From the NCBI RefSeq assembly GCF_001279585.1, contig NZ_LGEC01000137.1:110520-174519 (forward strand): 64,000 nt of DNA, written 5' to 3'. A program made the position numbers and the translations under genes. Every line of letters starts with the position of its first letter. The first letter of the stretch is position 1. This DNA is from Nocardiopsis sp. NRRL B-16309. GTDB taxonomy: Bacteria; Actinomycetota; Actinomycetes; Streptosporangiales; Streptosporangiaceae. The notes under the pieces are model-generated. The model worked only from the letters and a program-made list of their open reading frames with translations, was not told where the DNA came from and did no database searches. Positions 42,342-51,599 of this stretch are shown here, one piece after another.

Positions 42342-43121
42342 GTGACCCTCGACCCCGAGATCCTGGGCCTGCTCCTGCTCGCCGGCGTGGCCGCGGGCTG
42401 GGTCGACGCCGTCGTCGGCGGGGGAGGGCTGCTCCTCCTGCCCGCCCTCCTGGTCGCGGCGCCCACCACGCCCCTGGCCACCCTGCTGGGCACCAACAAG
42501 CTCGGCGCGGTCTTCGGCACCACCTCCGCCGCCATCGCCTACGCCCGCAAGGTGCCCCTGGACCGCGGCGTGGTCCTGCCCACCTCCGCGCTCGCGCTGG
42601 TCGGCTCGGGGCTGGGGGCGGTCCTGGCCACCGCCCTGACCGCCGACGTCCTCAAGCCCGTCATCATGGTCGTCCTGGCCGGTGTGGCCCTGCTGGTCTA
42701 CTTCCGCCCCGCCATGGGCTCGGTCGCCGACCCCCGGCTGCGCACCCGCAACCGCCTCCTGGCCGCCATCGCCCTGGCCGGGCTCGGCGTCAGCTTCTAC
42801 GACGGCCTGATCGGCCCCGGCACCGGCGTCTTCCTCATCATCGCGCTCACCGCCGTCCTGGGCATGGACTTCGTCACCGCCTCCGCCTCGGCCAAGATCG
42901 TCAACGTGTGCACCAACCTCGGCGCCCTGGTCGTGTTCGCGTTCGGCGGCCACATCGACTGGCTGCTGGGCCTGGGGCTGGCCGTGAGCACCATCGTCGG
43001 CGCCCAGATCGGCGCGCGCATGGCGCTCAGGCGCGGCTCCGGGTTCGTCCGCGCCGTCCTGCTCGTGGTCGTGCTGGCCCTCCTCGTGCGCATGGCCTGG
43101 GACGTCCTAGCCGGCCCCTGA
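42342..43121 (+). CDS. TauE/SafE-family anion exporter
   Basis: A 259-residue protein with about eight membrane segments and the paired GWVDAVVGGGGLLLLPALL and GVSFYDGLIGPGTGVFLI motifs of the TauE/SafE (DUF81) family. GTG 42342 starts it. The family exports sulfite, sulfoacetate and other small organic anions; the substrate cannot be told here. It is convergent with the methyltransferase, a terminator between them. Confidence 0.92.
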   Translation: MTLDPEILGLLLLAGVAAGWVDAVVGGGGLLLLPALLVAAPTTPLATLLGTNKLGAVFGTTSAAIAYARKVPLDRGVVLPTSALALVGSGLGAVLATALTADVLKPVIMVVLAGVALLVYFRPAMGSVADPRLRTRNRLLAAIALAGLGVSFYDGLIGPGTGVFLIIALTAVLGMDFVTASASAKIVNVCTNLGALVVFAFGGHIDWLLGLGLAVSTIVGAQIGARMALRRGSGFVRAVLLVVVLALLVRMAWDVLAGP

Positions 43122-43189
43122 CCCGGTGAGCCGGGGCGTTGTCGGACACGTACACGGCGGTCGAACCCGACATCTCGTCCTCCCCGTCC

Positions 43190-43224
43190 GACTGAGGCCC
43201 GTGTCGGCGGGCCGGGCCTCAGTC
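43190..43224. terminator. Bidirectional terminator between TauE and methyltransferase genes
   Basis: A perfect 12-bp stem (43190-43201 with 43213-43224) and 11-nt loop, extended by a further CGTC/GACG pairing across one mismatch. Confidence 0.7.
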
Positions 43225-43243
43225 AGACGAGTCGTGTGCGAGC

Positions 43244-43870
43244 TCACCCGGACGCGGACAGCGCCAGGAGCTGGAACACGGCGAGGGGAAACCAGCCGGT
43301 GCGCACCGGTTCGCGCACCGGCGGCTCCTGCGCGAACACCGGGTGTCGACTCAGCGCGGTCATCGCCTCATCGACCGGCGCGAAGCGGAAGTCGTAGACC
43401 ATCAGTCGGCCCCCCGGGCGGATCACGCGGGCCAGCTCCGCGGCGGCCGCCTCCGGATCCGGCCAGTGGTGCATGCTCAGCGTCGACACCACGAGGTCGA
43501 CGCTGTTGTCGGCCTGGGCGAGTGCCGCCACGTCGGCGACACGGAAGGCGGTGCGACCGGCCGATCCGCGCTCTGCGGACACCCGTTCGGCGAGCGCGAT
43601 CATGTCCTCGGACGGGTCGACGCCCACGAGGGACAGATCGCTCCGCTTCGCGGCGACCTCGTGCAGTAGCCGCCCCGGACCGGTTCCCACGTCGAGCACC
43701 TGTCCTCGCGGGGGCGCCGCACACGCGACGTCGGAGGCCACCCGCCGGTACAGTCCCCGCAGCGTCCGTTGTGCCAGCCGGTCGTAGGACTCACTCCGTC
43801 GCCGGTCGAAGCCGTCGCCGCCGCGGTGGTGCACGGCGGCGTGCAGTCGGGCGTGGATGCGTTGTCTCAT
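43244..43870 (-). CDS. Class I SAM-dependent methyltransferase
   Basis: A 208-residue methyltransferase. Motif I is VLDVGTGPGRLLHEVA, motif II LSLVGVDPSEDM and a later VDLVVSTLSMHHWPDP plus RVIRPGGRLMVYDF complete the fold. ATG 43870 with GAGGAGAACGA upstream; the longer frame upstream is antisense to the aldo/keto reductase region. It lies 20 nt after that gene and is probably co-transcribed. Substrate unknown. Confidence 0.9.
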   Translation of the reverse strand: MRQRIHARLHAAVHHRGGDGFDRRRSESYDRLAQRTLRGLYRRVASDVACAAPPRGQVLDVGTGPGRLLHEVAAKRSDLSLVGVDPSEDMIALAERVSAERGSAGRTAFRVADVAALAQADNSVDLVVSTLSMHHWPDPEAAAAELARVIRPGGRLMVYDFRFAPVDEAMTALSRHPVFAQEPPVREPVRTGWFPLAVFQLLALSASG

Positions 43871-43890
43871 CGAGTCGTTCTCCTCGTCAC

Positions 43891-44883
43891 TCAGCGGTTC
43901 ACCCAGGCCAGCGCGTGCTGGGGGTACCGTTCTCCGGCGACACCGGTCGGCGGGACCGCCCGTGAGAGCCGGTCGATCTGGTCCGGGGTCAGCGAGATGT
44001 CGCGTGCGGCGGCGTTGTCGACGAGATGGGCGACGCTTCGGGTCCCGGGGATGGCGACGACGTCCTCCCCCTGGGCCAGGACCCAGGCCAGCGCGGCCTG
44101 CGCCGGTGTGCAGCCGATGTCGGCGGCCACCTGGCGGACCGCCTGGGCCAGTGCCAGGTTGCTCGGCAGGTTCTCTTCGGAGAAACGGGGCAGGGAGCGG
44201 CGCTGATCGCCTTCGTCGGACACGTACGAGCCGCTGAGCAGTCCCCGGCCGATCGGTGAGTAGGCAATGAGGGCCACCCCCAGTTCGCGGCACGTGTCCC
44301 ACAGTTCGCCTTCCGCCACGTCCCTGGTGAAGAGCGAGTACTCCACCTGCACGGCCGTGATGGGGTGTACCGCGTGGGCGGCCCGCAGGGTCTCCGGGCT
44401 GACCTCCGACATACCGAGCCAGCGCACCTTGCCCGCCGCGACGAGACCGGCCATCGCCGAGACCGTCTCCTCCACGGGCACCCGGGGGTCGCGGCGGTGG
44501 ACGTAGTACAGGTCCACGGTGTCGACCCCCAGCCGACGCAGCGAACCCTCGCAGGCCGCTACCACCCACTCCGGTGAGGTGTCGATCACCAGGGAACGGG
44601 AGCCGGGGGCACCGCGCAGCCCGAACTTCGTCGCGAGCACCACGTCGTCCCGACGGTGCCGCACCGCTTCTCCGACGAGTTCCTCGTTGTGTCCGTCGCC
44701 GTAGGCGTCGGCCGTGTCGAGGAGGTCCACCCCGATCTCCACGGCGTGCCGAAGAGCACGCAGGGCCTCGCGGCGGTCCGCCGGACCGTAGGCATGGCTC
44801 ATCCCCATACATCCCAGCCCGATCGAGGAAACCTCCGGTCCTCCTCGGCCCAAGCGACGTCGACGGCGTGTCTCTTCCTGCAT
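43891..44883 (-). CDS. Aldo/keto reductase
   Basis: A 330-residue AKR of the YakC/general-stress type. The N-terminal GLGCMGMS, the catalytic Asp-Tyr in LLDTADAYGDG, the lysine in VVLATKFGL and the histidine in VDLYYVHRRDP give a complete tetrad. ATG 44883 follows GAGGGAGAA. Its divergent neighbour is a truncated MerR regulator, whose intact relatives commonly control such reductases. NADPH-dependent carbonyl reduction, substrate unknown. Confidence 0.92.
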   Translation of the reverse strand: MQEETRRRRRLGRGGPEVSSIGLGCMGMSHAYGPADRREALRALRHAVEIGVDLLDTADAYGDGHNEELVGEAVRHRRDDVVLATKFGLRGAPGSRSLVIDTSPEWVVAACEGSLRRLGVDTVDLYYVHRRDPRVPVEETVSAMAGLVAAGKVRWLGMSEVSPETLRAAHAVHPITAVQVEYSLFTRDVAEGELWDTCRELGVALIAYSPIGRGLLSGSYVSDEGDQRRSLPRFSEENLPSNLALAQAVRQVAADIGCTPAQAALAWVLAQGEDVVAIPGTRSVAHLVDNAAARDISLTPDQIDRLSRAVPPTGVAGERYPQHALAWVNR

Positions 44884-44924
44884 CGTTCTCCCTCTCGCTT
44901 GACAGTTCATTGGAATCCTGCAAG

Positions 44925-44940
44925 TTCATGTCAACATGAA
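44925..44940. promoter_or_regulatory. Dyad in the AKR/MerR divergent promoter region
   Basis: TTCATGT and ACATGAA arms with a 2-nt spacer. TTGACA occurs in both orientations (44899-44904 on +, 44929-44934 on minus), so divergent promoters are probable. The dyad covers the start codon of the MerR remnant. Confidence 0.45.
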
Positions 44941-45097
44941 GTCAAGTGAGTGCCTGTCCATCGGCGAGATGGCGGCGGCGTTCGGTATGGCCGCCCAGGT
45001 GCTGAGGCACTGGGAGGACGTGGGGCTCCGAGGACTTCACAACGAGGTGGGAGGTCAGCGGCCCTCGCGGAACGACCGACTCGAACCGGGCGTCTAG
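44936..45097 (+). pseudogene. Truncated MerR-family regulator
   Basis: The 53-codon frame starts MKSSECLSIGEMAAAFGMAA and goes on QVLRHWEDVGL, matching the N-terminal MerR helix-turn-helix up to about residue 31. The sequence then changes to GLHNEVGGQRPSRN... and stops, so the rest of the HTH, wing and dimerisation helix is missing. A deletion or rearrangement near 45030 seems likely. No intact partner follows before the alpha-galactosidase. Confidence 0.7.
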
Positions 45098-45326
45098 CGT
45101 CCGGTGGCGGCCCGCGCACGGATCCGAGTGCGGTCGGGGTCGGTGTTCGTCCGCGCGGGTCCGCTCGGTGTGGTCCTGGCGTTCCCAGGGTCCGCCCGTC
45201 ACTGTGCGTCCACGCCGTCGGAGCCCTCCCGAGAACGACACGGCACTGGCCGCGGGGCCACTCCTGCTCCTCCGCCAGGTCCTTGGACCGCACCTGCGAG
45301 GCGCGCGCCTCGCGGTTACCGCGGGC

Positions 45327-47492
45327 TCAGACCGCGCGCAGGTGCAACAGCAGCGCCTGGGCGGGGTCCAGGTTGGGCAGCTGGATCCCCGAGCGCACGA
45401 GCACGGCGCCCGAGACCTCCACCTCACCGCGCTCGTACCACGGCGGCGCCGCCTGCTCGGTGGTGCGGGGCGGTCCCGCCTCCTCCCGTCGGCGCACCCG
45501 GTAGGTCCGGTCCTCGCGCAGGCCGGGCAGGCGGACCCGGCCCGGCAGGCCGCGGGCCGAGGCCGCCAGCCGGGCGTACCGGAAGACCGCCTCGCTCCCG
45601 TCGGGCGCCACCACCCCGTCCAGCTGTTCGGCGGGGTCGGGCGCGTCCGCGTGCACGAGGTCGCCCGAGTGCAGCAGCGGGCGCAGCTCCCGGTACAGCG
45701 CGATCCACCCCGCCAGGGTGTCGAGCTCCTCCGGCGCGCAGCCGGTGATGTCCCACTCGATGCCCGCGTGCGCGGTCAGACTGGTCAGGCAGCGCAGGGA
45801 CAGGTCAGCGACGCGGCCCGTGGTGTGCGACCGGGGCCCGCCGACGTGGCCGCCCACGAGTTCGGGCGGGATCAGCAGTTCGGTCCAGCGCTGGATCGCC
45901 AGGCGCTCCAGGGGGTCGTTGGTGTCGGAGGCCCACACCCGGTCGGTGCGCTCCAGGATGCCCAGGTCGACCCGGCCGCCGCCGGAGGAGCACGACTCGA
46001 TCTCCACCCCGGGGTGGCGGGCGCGCAGCCGGTCCAGCAGCGCGTACACCGCCCGGGTGTGGTGGTGGGTCCCCGCGCCGCCGGTGGGGGCGTGCACGGG
46101 TTCGAGCAGGTCGCGGTTGTGGTCCCACTTGACGTGGTCGGGGCGGTACTCGGCGAGCAGCGCGTCCAGGTGCTCGAACACGTAATCGAACGCCTCGGGC
46201 CGTGCCAGGTCGAGCAGGTGCTGGTGGCGGCTGGGCGGGGGCAGGCGGTCCGGGGCGGACAGGAACCAGTCCGGGTGGGCGCGCGCCAGGTCGGAGTCGG
46301 GGTTGACCATCTCCGGCTCCACCCACAGCCCCACCTCCAGGCCCAGGGAGCGGACGTGGTCGAACAGGGGGTGCAGGCCGTCGGGCCACACCTCGGTGTC
46401 CACGGTCCAGTCGCCGAGCCCGGCGGTGTCGTCGCGCCGGCCGCGGAACCAGCCGTCGTCCAGCACGAAGCGCTCCACCCCCAGGGCCGCCGCGGTGTCG
46501 GCGAGCCGGGTGAGCGTGTCCAGGTCGTGGTCGAAGTAGACGGCCTCCCAGGTGTTGAGCACCACCGGCCGGGGCGAGCTGGGGTGGGACGGACGCGAGC
46601 GCAGCCACCGGTGCACGCGCGCGGACATTCCGTCCAGGCCCTGGTCGGACCAGGAGAAGTACACCCACGGGGTGGTGTGGCTCTGTCCCTGGGCCAGGCG
46701 CACCTCGCCGGGGTGGGTGAGTTCTCCCCCGGCCAGCACGCCGTCGGCCTGTCCGGCGCCCTCGGGCAGGCGCTCGGCCAGGTGGACGTGGTCGCCGCTC
46801 CAGCCGGTGTGCACCCCCCACACCTCGCCGTGGCGGAATCCGAACCCGGGACCGCCGGCGGTGAGCACCAGCGGGGCGTCGTGCCCGGTGCGGCCGCGGC
46901 GCGAGGCCCGCAGCCGGGTGCCCATGGTGAGCTCCTGGCGCTGGGGCGCGCGCTCGCGGCACCAGCGCCCGGTCAGGTCCAGGACCTCCCCGGCCTCGCG
47001 GGGCAGGGGCATCGTCGCCAGGAGGGAGTCCAGGGTCCACACGGCGGGGTCGGTGTTGGTGACGGTGTGGCGGACACGGACCAGCCCGGAGGCCTCCATT
47101 CGCACCTCGCTGCGCAGGCCGAGCCCGGCGGCGTGCGCGGTGACGGTGAGGACGCCGCCCTGGTCGCCCTCTGCGTCGTTCGGGTCGTCCTGGCCGCCGA
47201 GGGGGTCCACGACGACCTCGTCCACGGTCCAGCGCGGGAAGGTGGCCCGCCCCTCGTGGTGGCCGGAGACCCCCGGGTGGCCGCGCCAGCCCTCGCCCTG
47301 GGTGGGAAGGAGCGAGACCGGCACCGGCGCGTCCAGGCCGTTGTTGGCGGCCGACGGCACGGCGACCGCGGCCAGGCCCGCGGTACCGGCCAGGTCGGCG
47401 CCCCAGTGCAGCACGTGGGGCAGTCCGCTCTCGGGTACGGCCAGGACCAGCGCGGTCCCCGCGGCCCTCAGTTCGACGGTGTCGTGCCTCAT
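45327..47492 (-). CDS. GH36 alpha-galactosidase
   Basis: A 721-residue enzyme. The nucleophile aspartate is in HVKWDHNRD and the acid/base aspartate in ASDTNDPLE, with the ERFVLDDGWFRGRRDD segment of GH36 and an N-terminal beta-supersandwich (1-280). No signal peptide, so it acts on imported sugars. ATG 47492 overlaps the permease stop (ATGA). It hydrolyses alpha-galactosides such as melibiose or raffinose-type sugars (family inference). Confidence 0.94.
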   Translation of the reverse strand: MRHDTVELRAAGTALVLAVPESGLPHVLHWGADLAGTAGLAAVAVPSAANNGLDAPVPVSLLPTQGEGWRGHPGVSGHHEGRATFPRWTVDEVVVDPLGGQDDPNDAEGDQGGVLTVTAHAAGLGLRSEVRMEASGLVRVRHTVTNTDPAVWTLDSLLATMPLPREAGEVLDLTGRWCRERAPQRQELTMGTRLRASRRGRTGHDAPLVLTAGGPGFGFRHGEVWGVHTGWSGDHVHLAERLPEGAGQADGVLAGGELTHPGEVRLAQGQSHTTPWVYFSWSDQGLDGMSARVHRWLRSRPSHPSSPRPVVLNTWEAVYFDHDLDTLTRLADTAAALGVERFVLDDGWFRGRRDDTAGLGDWTVDTEVWPDGLHPLFDHVRSLGLEVGLWVEPEMVNPDSDLARAHPDWFLSAPDRLPPPSRHQHLLDLARPEAFDYVFEHLDALLAEYRPDHVKWDHNRDLLEPVHAPTGGAGTHHHTRAVYALLDRLRARHPGVEIESCSSGGGRVDLGILERTDRVWASDTNDPLERLAIQRWTELLIPPELVGGHVGGPRSHTTGRVADLSLRCLTSLTAHAGIEWDITGCAPEELDTLAGWIALYRELRPLLHSGDLVHADAPDPAEQLDGVVAPDGSEAVFRYARLAASARGLPGRVRLPGLREDRTYRVRRREEAGPPRTTEQAAPPWYERGEVEVSGAVLVRSGIQLPNLDPAQALLLHLRAV

Positions 47493-48376
47493 CCCTTGCT
47501 CGCTCCCAGGGTCAGTCCCGCCACGAAGTGGCGCTGCAGCAGGAAGAACACGATCAGCGTCGGCAGGGCGACGATGACCGACCCGGCCGACAGCAGGTTG
47601 TAGTCGACGAAGAAGGACACCTGCAGGTTCTGCAGCGCGGTGGTGATGGGCATCTTGTCACCGCTGGACAGCAGCGCCAGCGCCCAGAAGAAGTCGTTGT
47701 AGATCCAGGTCACCAGCAGGGTGGCCAGCGCCGCCAGGCTGGGGCGGCACAGGGGCAGCACGACCTTCCAGTACTGCTGGAACACGCTCGCCCCGTCCAC
47801 CCTGGCCGCCTCCAGCAGGGAGGAGGGCATGGCCTTCATGAAGTTGCTCAGCACGAACGTGCAGAACCCGATCTGGAAGGCCACGTGGATCAGGACGATG
47901 CCCATGTGGCTGTCGTAGAGGGAACCGGACTCGCTGATCCAGTAGGGCAGCCGGATGGAGGTGTAGAGCCGGAAGAGCGGGACCAGCAGCGCCTGGGGCG
48001 GCAGCAGGTTCGCGGCCAGGAACACCGCGAGCATCACCAGGTTGAAGCGGCGCGAGTAGTTGCTCAGCACGAACGCCGCGCACGAGGACAGGAACAGCGT
48101 CAGCAGCACCGCGGGGACCGTGATCACCAGCGAGTTGAGGAAGTAGACCGGCATCCGGCCCTGGTCCCAGGCGTTGACGTAGTTGTCCAGGGTGAACCCG
48201 CCCAGGGACAGGTAGCCGTGCACGGTCGTGTAGTCGTAGTCGCGGAAGGAGTTGATCACCGCCCACAGCACGGGGAAGAACCAGGCCAGCGCGGTGATGA
48301 CGAGGAAGGTGTGCAGGGCGGCCCGGGCGGGGCGGATCCGGCGGCGGCGCGCCGCGGGCAGGGTCGTGGCGGTCAC
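47489..48376 (-). CDS. Carbohydrate ABC permease (MalG-like)
   Basis: A 295-residue permease with six membrane segments and the EAA loop AARVDGASVFQQYWKVVLPLCRP. GTG 48376 overlaps the previous stop (GTGA). It pairs with the MalF-like gene to import the sugar bound by the lipoprotein; the ATPase is not encoded here and may be shared (MsiK-type). Confidence 0.94.
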   Translation of the reverse strand: MTATTLPAARRRRIRPARAALHTFLVITALAWFFPVLWAVINSFRDYDYTTVHGYLSLGGFTLDNYVNAWDQGRMPVYFLNSLVITVPAVLLTLFLSSCAAFVLSNYSRRFNLVMLAVFLAANLLPPQALLVPLFRLYTSIRLPYWISESGSLYDSHMGIVLIHVAFQIGFCTFVLSNFMKAMPSSLLEAARVDGASVFQQYWKVVLPLCRPSLAALATLLVTWIYNDFFWALALLSSGDKMPITTALQNLQVSFFVDYNLLSAGSVIVALPTLIVFFLLQRHFVAGLTLGASKG

Positions 48377-49338
48377 CGTTGGGCCCCTCTCAGCACGGTG
48401 GACACGTAGATGGTGATGAAGACCAGGGAGATGGCGAGCATGACCACGGCCAGGGCGGAGCCGAAGCCCACCCGGCTGGCCTCGCCGATGACGTTGGAGG
48501 TCACCAGCGCGGAGATCAGCTCCAGCCCGTTGCGGCCCCGGTTGATGATCCACACGATGTCGAAGGCCCGCAGCCCGTCGATGACGGTCACCACGACCAC
48601 CACCAGGTTGATGGGCAGCAGGGCGGGGAAGACCACGCTGGTGAACGTGCGCACCGGCCCGGCCCCGTCGATGGCCGCGGCCTCGCGCAGCGAGGGGTCG
48701 ACGGCCTTCAGCCCGGCCAGGTACAGCAGCATGATGTAGCCGGTGTGCCGCCACCCCGCGGCGACCAGCACGGCGTACAGGTTGATGTCGGGGTCACCGA
48801 ACCAGTCGACGGCCGGGGCGTTGGAGAACAGGGCGAGGAAGGCGTTGAGCAGGCCCTGGTCGCTGGAGTACACGAGCTGCCAGATGAACCCGATCAGGGC
48901 CAGCGACAGAACGACGGGCAGGTAGAAGACGCTCTGGTAGATCCGGCCCCCGCGCAGCTCGCGGTCGAGCAGGACGGCCAGGAACATGCCCAGCAGGGTG
49001 GGGACCGTGAACAGCGCCAGCAGCCAGACGAGGTTGTTGCGCAGGGCCGGTTCGAAGGGCGGGTAGATGGTGGCGGCGTCCACGTAGTTCTGGGTGCCGA
49101 CCCACTCGATGGTGTCCAGCCCGCCGATGCCGTCCCAGCGGGTGAAGGACAGCACGACGGTGACCGCGGCGGGGATCCAGACCAGGCCCAGCACCAGCAG
49201 TGCGGGCACGCCCAGCATCAGGGCGAGGGAGATCCGGTCGGCGCGGTCGTGGCGCAGGGCGGTCCGGGGGCGCCGGGGCCGGGGTTCGGGCGGGGGCGGG
49301 GCCGCCGGTGGTGCGGCGGCGGTGCCGGGGGAGGCCAT
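48373..49338 (-). CDS. Carbohydrate ABC permease (MalF-like)
   Basis: A 321-residue permease. A Pro/Ala/Arg-rich N-terminus precedes the membrane segments; the EAA loop reads REAAAIDGAGPVRTFTSVVFPAL. It sits between the binding protein and the second permease, 10 nt after the former. Confidence 0.94.
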   Translation of the reverse strand: MASPGTAAAPPAAPPPPEPRPRRPRTALRHDRADRISLALMLGVPALLVLGLVWIPAAVTVVLSFTRWDGIGGLDTIEWVGTQNYVDAATIYPPFEPALRNNLVWLLALFTVPTLLGMFLAVLLDRELRGGRIYQSVFYLPVVLSLALIGFIWQLVYSSDQGLLNAFLALFSNAPAVDWFGDPDINLYAVLVAAGWRHTGYIMLLYLAGLKAVDPSLREAAAIDGAGPVRTFTSVVFPALLPINLVVVVVTVIDGLRAFDIVWIINRGRNGLELISALVTSNVIGEASRVGFGSALAVVMLAISLVFITIYVSTVLRGAQR

Positions 49339-49348
49339 GCCTTGCTCC

Positions 49349-50635
49349 TCACTGGCCGAAGATGGACAGCTTCTGGCGTTGGATGGTGGCGGTCAGGTCG
49401 GCGATGTCGTCGGGCCGGCTCAGGAAGCGCTGGAGCGCGGGGATCATGACGATGGAGGCGAAGTCGGGGCGCGAGTCCCGGTCCATGTACTGGGTGAGCG
49501 CGCCGGCGTTGTCGACCATGTCCTTGACCTTGGCCTTGAGGGGGCTCAGGCCGCTGATGTCGGCGTCCACGCGCGCGGGCAGGGCCTGGGGGTCGACCGC
49601 GGTGTAGAGCTCCTCGGCCTCCAGCGTGCCGAAGTGCGCCAGCAGGGCGTGGGCGCCCTCGGGGTTGCGGGGCGCGGCGGAGGCCATGAACCCGTCGACG
49701 GGCGCCTCCATCGCGTCGGCGCCGATCTCGGGGTCGAACTCGGGGAAGGGGAAGCAGTCCAGGTCGTCCAGGTCCTCGCCCTCGGGGAAGACGTGGGTGA
49801 GGAACATGCCGCAGAGCATCATCCCGGCCTCGCGGCGCACCAGGGCGGTCTGCGCCTCGTTGATGCCCCGGCCCAGGGGGTCGGGCTGGTGGTGGGGGAG
49901 GAGTTCGGCCCAGGCGCCGAAGACGGAGCGGACCTCGGGGGAGTCCCAGGAGTGCGCGCCGTCGAGGAGTTCGAGGTGGTACTCGGGTCCGTTGATGCGC
50001 AGGTTGAGGTGGTCGAACATGCCCATGGCGGGCCAGCCCTCGCGCACACCGGAGGCGAGGGGCTCCAGGCCGTCGCGGCGCATGCGCTCGCACAGCTCGA
50101 CGAACTCGGCGCGGGTGGCGGGGACCTCGTAGCCGTTCTCCTCGAACAGGCTCCTGCGGTGGAAGACCGCCCAGGGCGCGGTGGAGTCGGGGACCATGTA
50201 CTGCCTGCCGTCGGGGGCGGTGCACAGGTCGCGCACCTGGTCGGTGAAGGCGCCCTCCAGGCCCTCCCACACGGCGGAGACGTCGCTGATCAGGCCGCGT
50301 TCGGCGAAGAAGCGGGTGCGGTACCCGGCGAACCAGCCGATGACGTCGTCGGGCGTGCCCTGCAGGTAGTTGTTGATGCTCTCCTGGAAGGAGGTGGCGT
50401 CGATCGTGTTGATCTCCACCCTGTGGTCGGAGCCGGCCTCGAAGAGGTCGACGCTGTCCCGCACGGCGGTGCGCTGGGCGTCGTTGGCGCGGTTGGAGAC
50501 CAGCGTGACCGTGTTCGGATCCCGGGTGGAGCATCCGGCCAGGGCGGGCAGCGCGGCGAGGGTCCCGGCCCCGGCCAGTCCCCGCAGCAGGGTGCGGCGC
50601 CGCGGTCCGCGCGGCGCCGGAGGTCTGGGGTGCAT
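49349..50635 (-). CDS. ABC sugar-binding lipoprotein
   Basis: A 428-residue extracellular solute-binding protein (family 1). The N-terminus has a Tat-like RRRTLLRG and lipobox ALAGC near residue 34. The body begins TVTLVSNRANDAQRTAV. ATG 50635 has GGAGGAGCCC upstream. First gene of the alpha-galactoside operon, divergent from a DeoR-family repressor. The length fits carbohydrate-binding family members. Confidence 0.92.
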   Translation of the reverse strand: MHPRPPAPRGPRRRTLLRGLAGAGTLAALPALAGCSTRDPNTVTLVSNRANDAQRTAVRDSVDLFEAGSDHRVEINTIDATSFQESINNYLQGTPDDVIGWFAGYRTRFFAERGLISDVSAVWEGLEGAFTDQVRDLCTAPDGRQYMVPDSTAPWAVFHRRSLFEENGYEVPATRAEFVELCERMRRDGLEPLASGVREGWPAMGMFDHLNLRINGPEYHLELLDGAHSWDSPEVRSVFGAWAELLPHHQPDPLGRGINEAQTALVRREAGMMLCGMFLTHVFPEGEDLDDLDCFPFPEFDPEIGADAMEAPVDGFMASAAPRNPEGAHALLAHFGTLEAEELYTAVDPQALPARVDADISGLSPLKAKVKDMVDNAGALTQYMDRDSRPDFASIVMIPALQRFLSRPDDIADLTATIQRQKLSIFGQ

Positions 50636-50703
50636 CGTGGGCTCCTCCCAAGGGGTGTGAAGGCGGTCACACGTGGATCTTCCACACGTAGCACCCCGGT
50701 TGT

Positions 50704-50732
50704 CAACAGGTACGAACTTTTTCCAACAGGTA
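50704..50732. promoter_or_regulatory. Direct-repeat operator candidate for the DeoR regulator
   Basis: CAACAGGTA occurs at 50704-50712 and 50724-50732, start to start 20 nt (two helical turns), in the divergent region. Repeats of this type are usual for DeoR/GlpR proteins. Confidence 0.55.
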
Positions 50733-50813
50733 TCCACGGTCGAATTGACACGGGCGCGGAACATGCCAGGCTGTTACCAACATCTTCAAACAAATCCAGA
50801 GACGGGAGACGGA

Positions 50814-51599
50814 TTGCTGGCCGCCCAACGGCAGGAGCAGATCCTCGACCAGGTACGGCGGACCGGGGCCGTCCGCGTCGCCGACCTCGTCGAGCGTCTG
50901 GCGGTGTCGGACATGACCATCAGGCGCGACCTCGACGCGCTGGAGAGCCGCGGCGCCCTGCGCAAGGTGCACGGCGGCGCCGTCACCATCCAGGGGCCGC
51001 GCACCGAGGAACCCGGCTTCGAGGCCAAGTCGACCCGCCAGGCGCAGGAGAAGCGCGCCATCGCCCGGGCCGCGGCGGCCCTGGTCGAACCGCACAGCGC
51101 CGTGGCCCTGTCCGCGGGCACCACCACCGCGGCCGTGGCCGAACACCTGTGCGACGTCCCGGGGCTGACCGTGGTCACCAACTCCCTGCGCGTGGCCCAG
51201 GTCCTGCACAGCGCCCCCCGCTCCGACCGCACGGTGGCGCTCACCGGAGGATTCCGCACCCCCTCCGACGCCCTCGTGGGCCCCCTGGCCCTGACCTCCC
51301 TGCGCGGCCTCAACCTCGACGTCCTCATCCTGGGCGTGCACGGCATGCAGGTCAGGTCCGGCTTCACCACCCCCAACCTCATGGAGGCCGAGACCGACCG
51401 CGCCCTGGTCGAGGCCGCCGGCACGCTCGTGGTCGTCGCCGACCACACCAAGTGGGGCACTGTGGGCGTCAGCACCATCGCCCCGCTCGACCGCTGCGAC
51501 GTGCTCGTCACCGACACCGGCCTGGACCCCGCCGCGCGCCGGGCCCTGGACGAGCACGTGGGCCGCGTCGTGACCGCTCCCGTCGGAGAGGACACCTGA
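50814..51599 (+). CDS. DeoR/GlpR-family repressor
   Basis: A 261-residue regulator. The DeoR helix-turn-helix is at residues 6-60 (RVADLVERLAVSDMTIRRDLDALES) followed by the sugar-phosphate-sensing domain with SAGTTTAAVAE and GFRTPSDALVGP. TTG 50814 is the start, with GGGAG 5 nt upstream; the preceding region is non-coding. Its position divergent from the alpha-galactoside operon makes it the likely repressor, released by a sugar phosphate (inference). Confidence 0.92.
   Translation: MLAAQRQEQILDQVRRTGAVRVADLVERLAVSDMTIRRDLDALESRGALRKVHGGAVTIQGPRTEEPGFEAKSTRQAQEKRAIARAAAALVEPHSAVALSAGTTTAAVAEHLCDVPGLTVVTNSLRVAQVLHSAPRSDRTVALTGGFRTPSDALVGPLALTSLRGLNLDVLILGVHGMQVRSGFTTPNLMEAETDRALVEAAGTLVVVADHTKWGTVGVSTIAPLDRCDVLVTDTGLDPAARRALDEHVGRVVTAPVGEDT

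Noticed and set aside
45098..45326. Remaining part of the MerR gene
   Set aside because: No frame of this 229-nt interval resumes MerR-like sequence, so I treated the gene as truncated.
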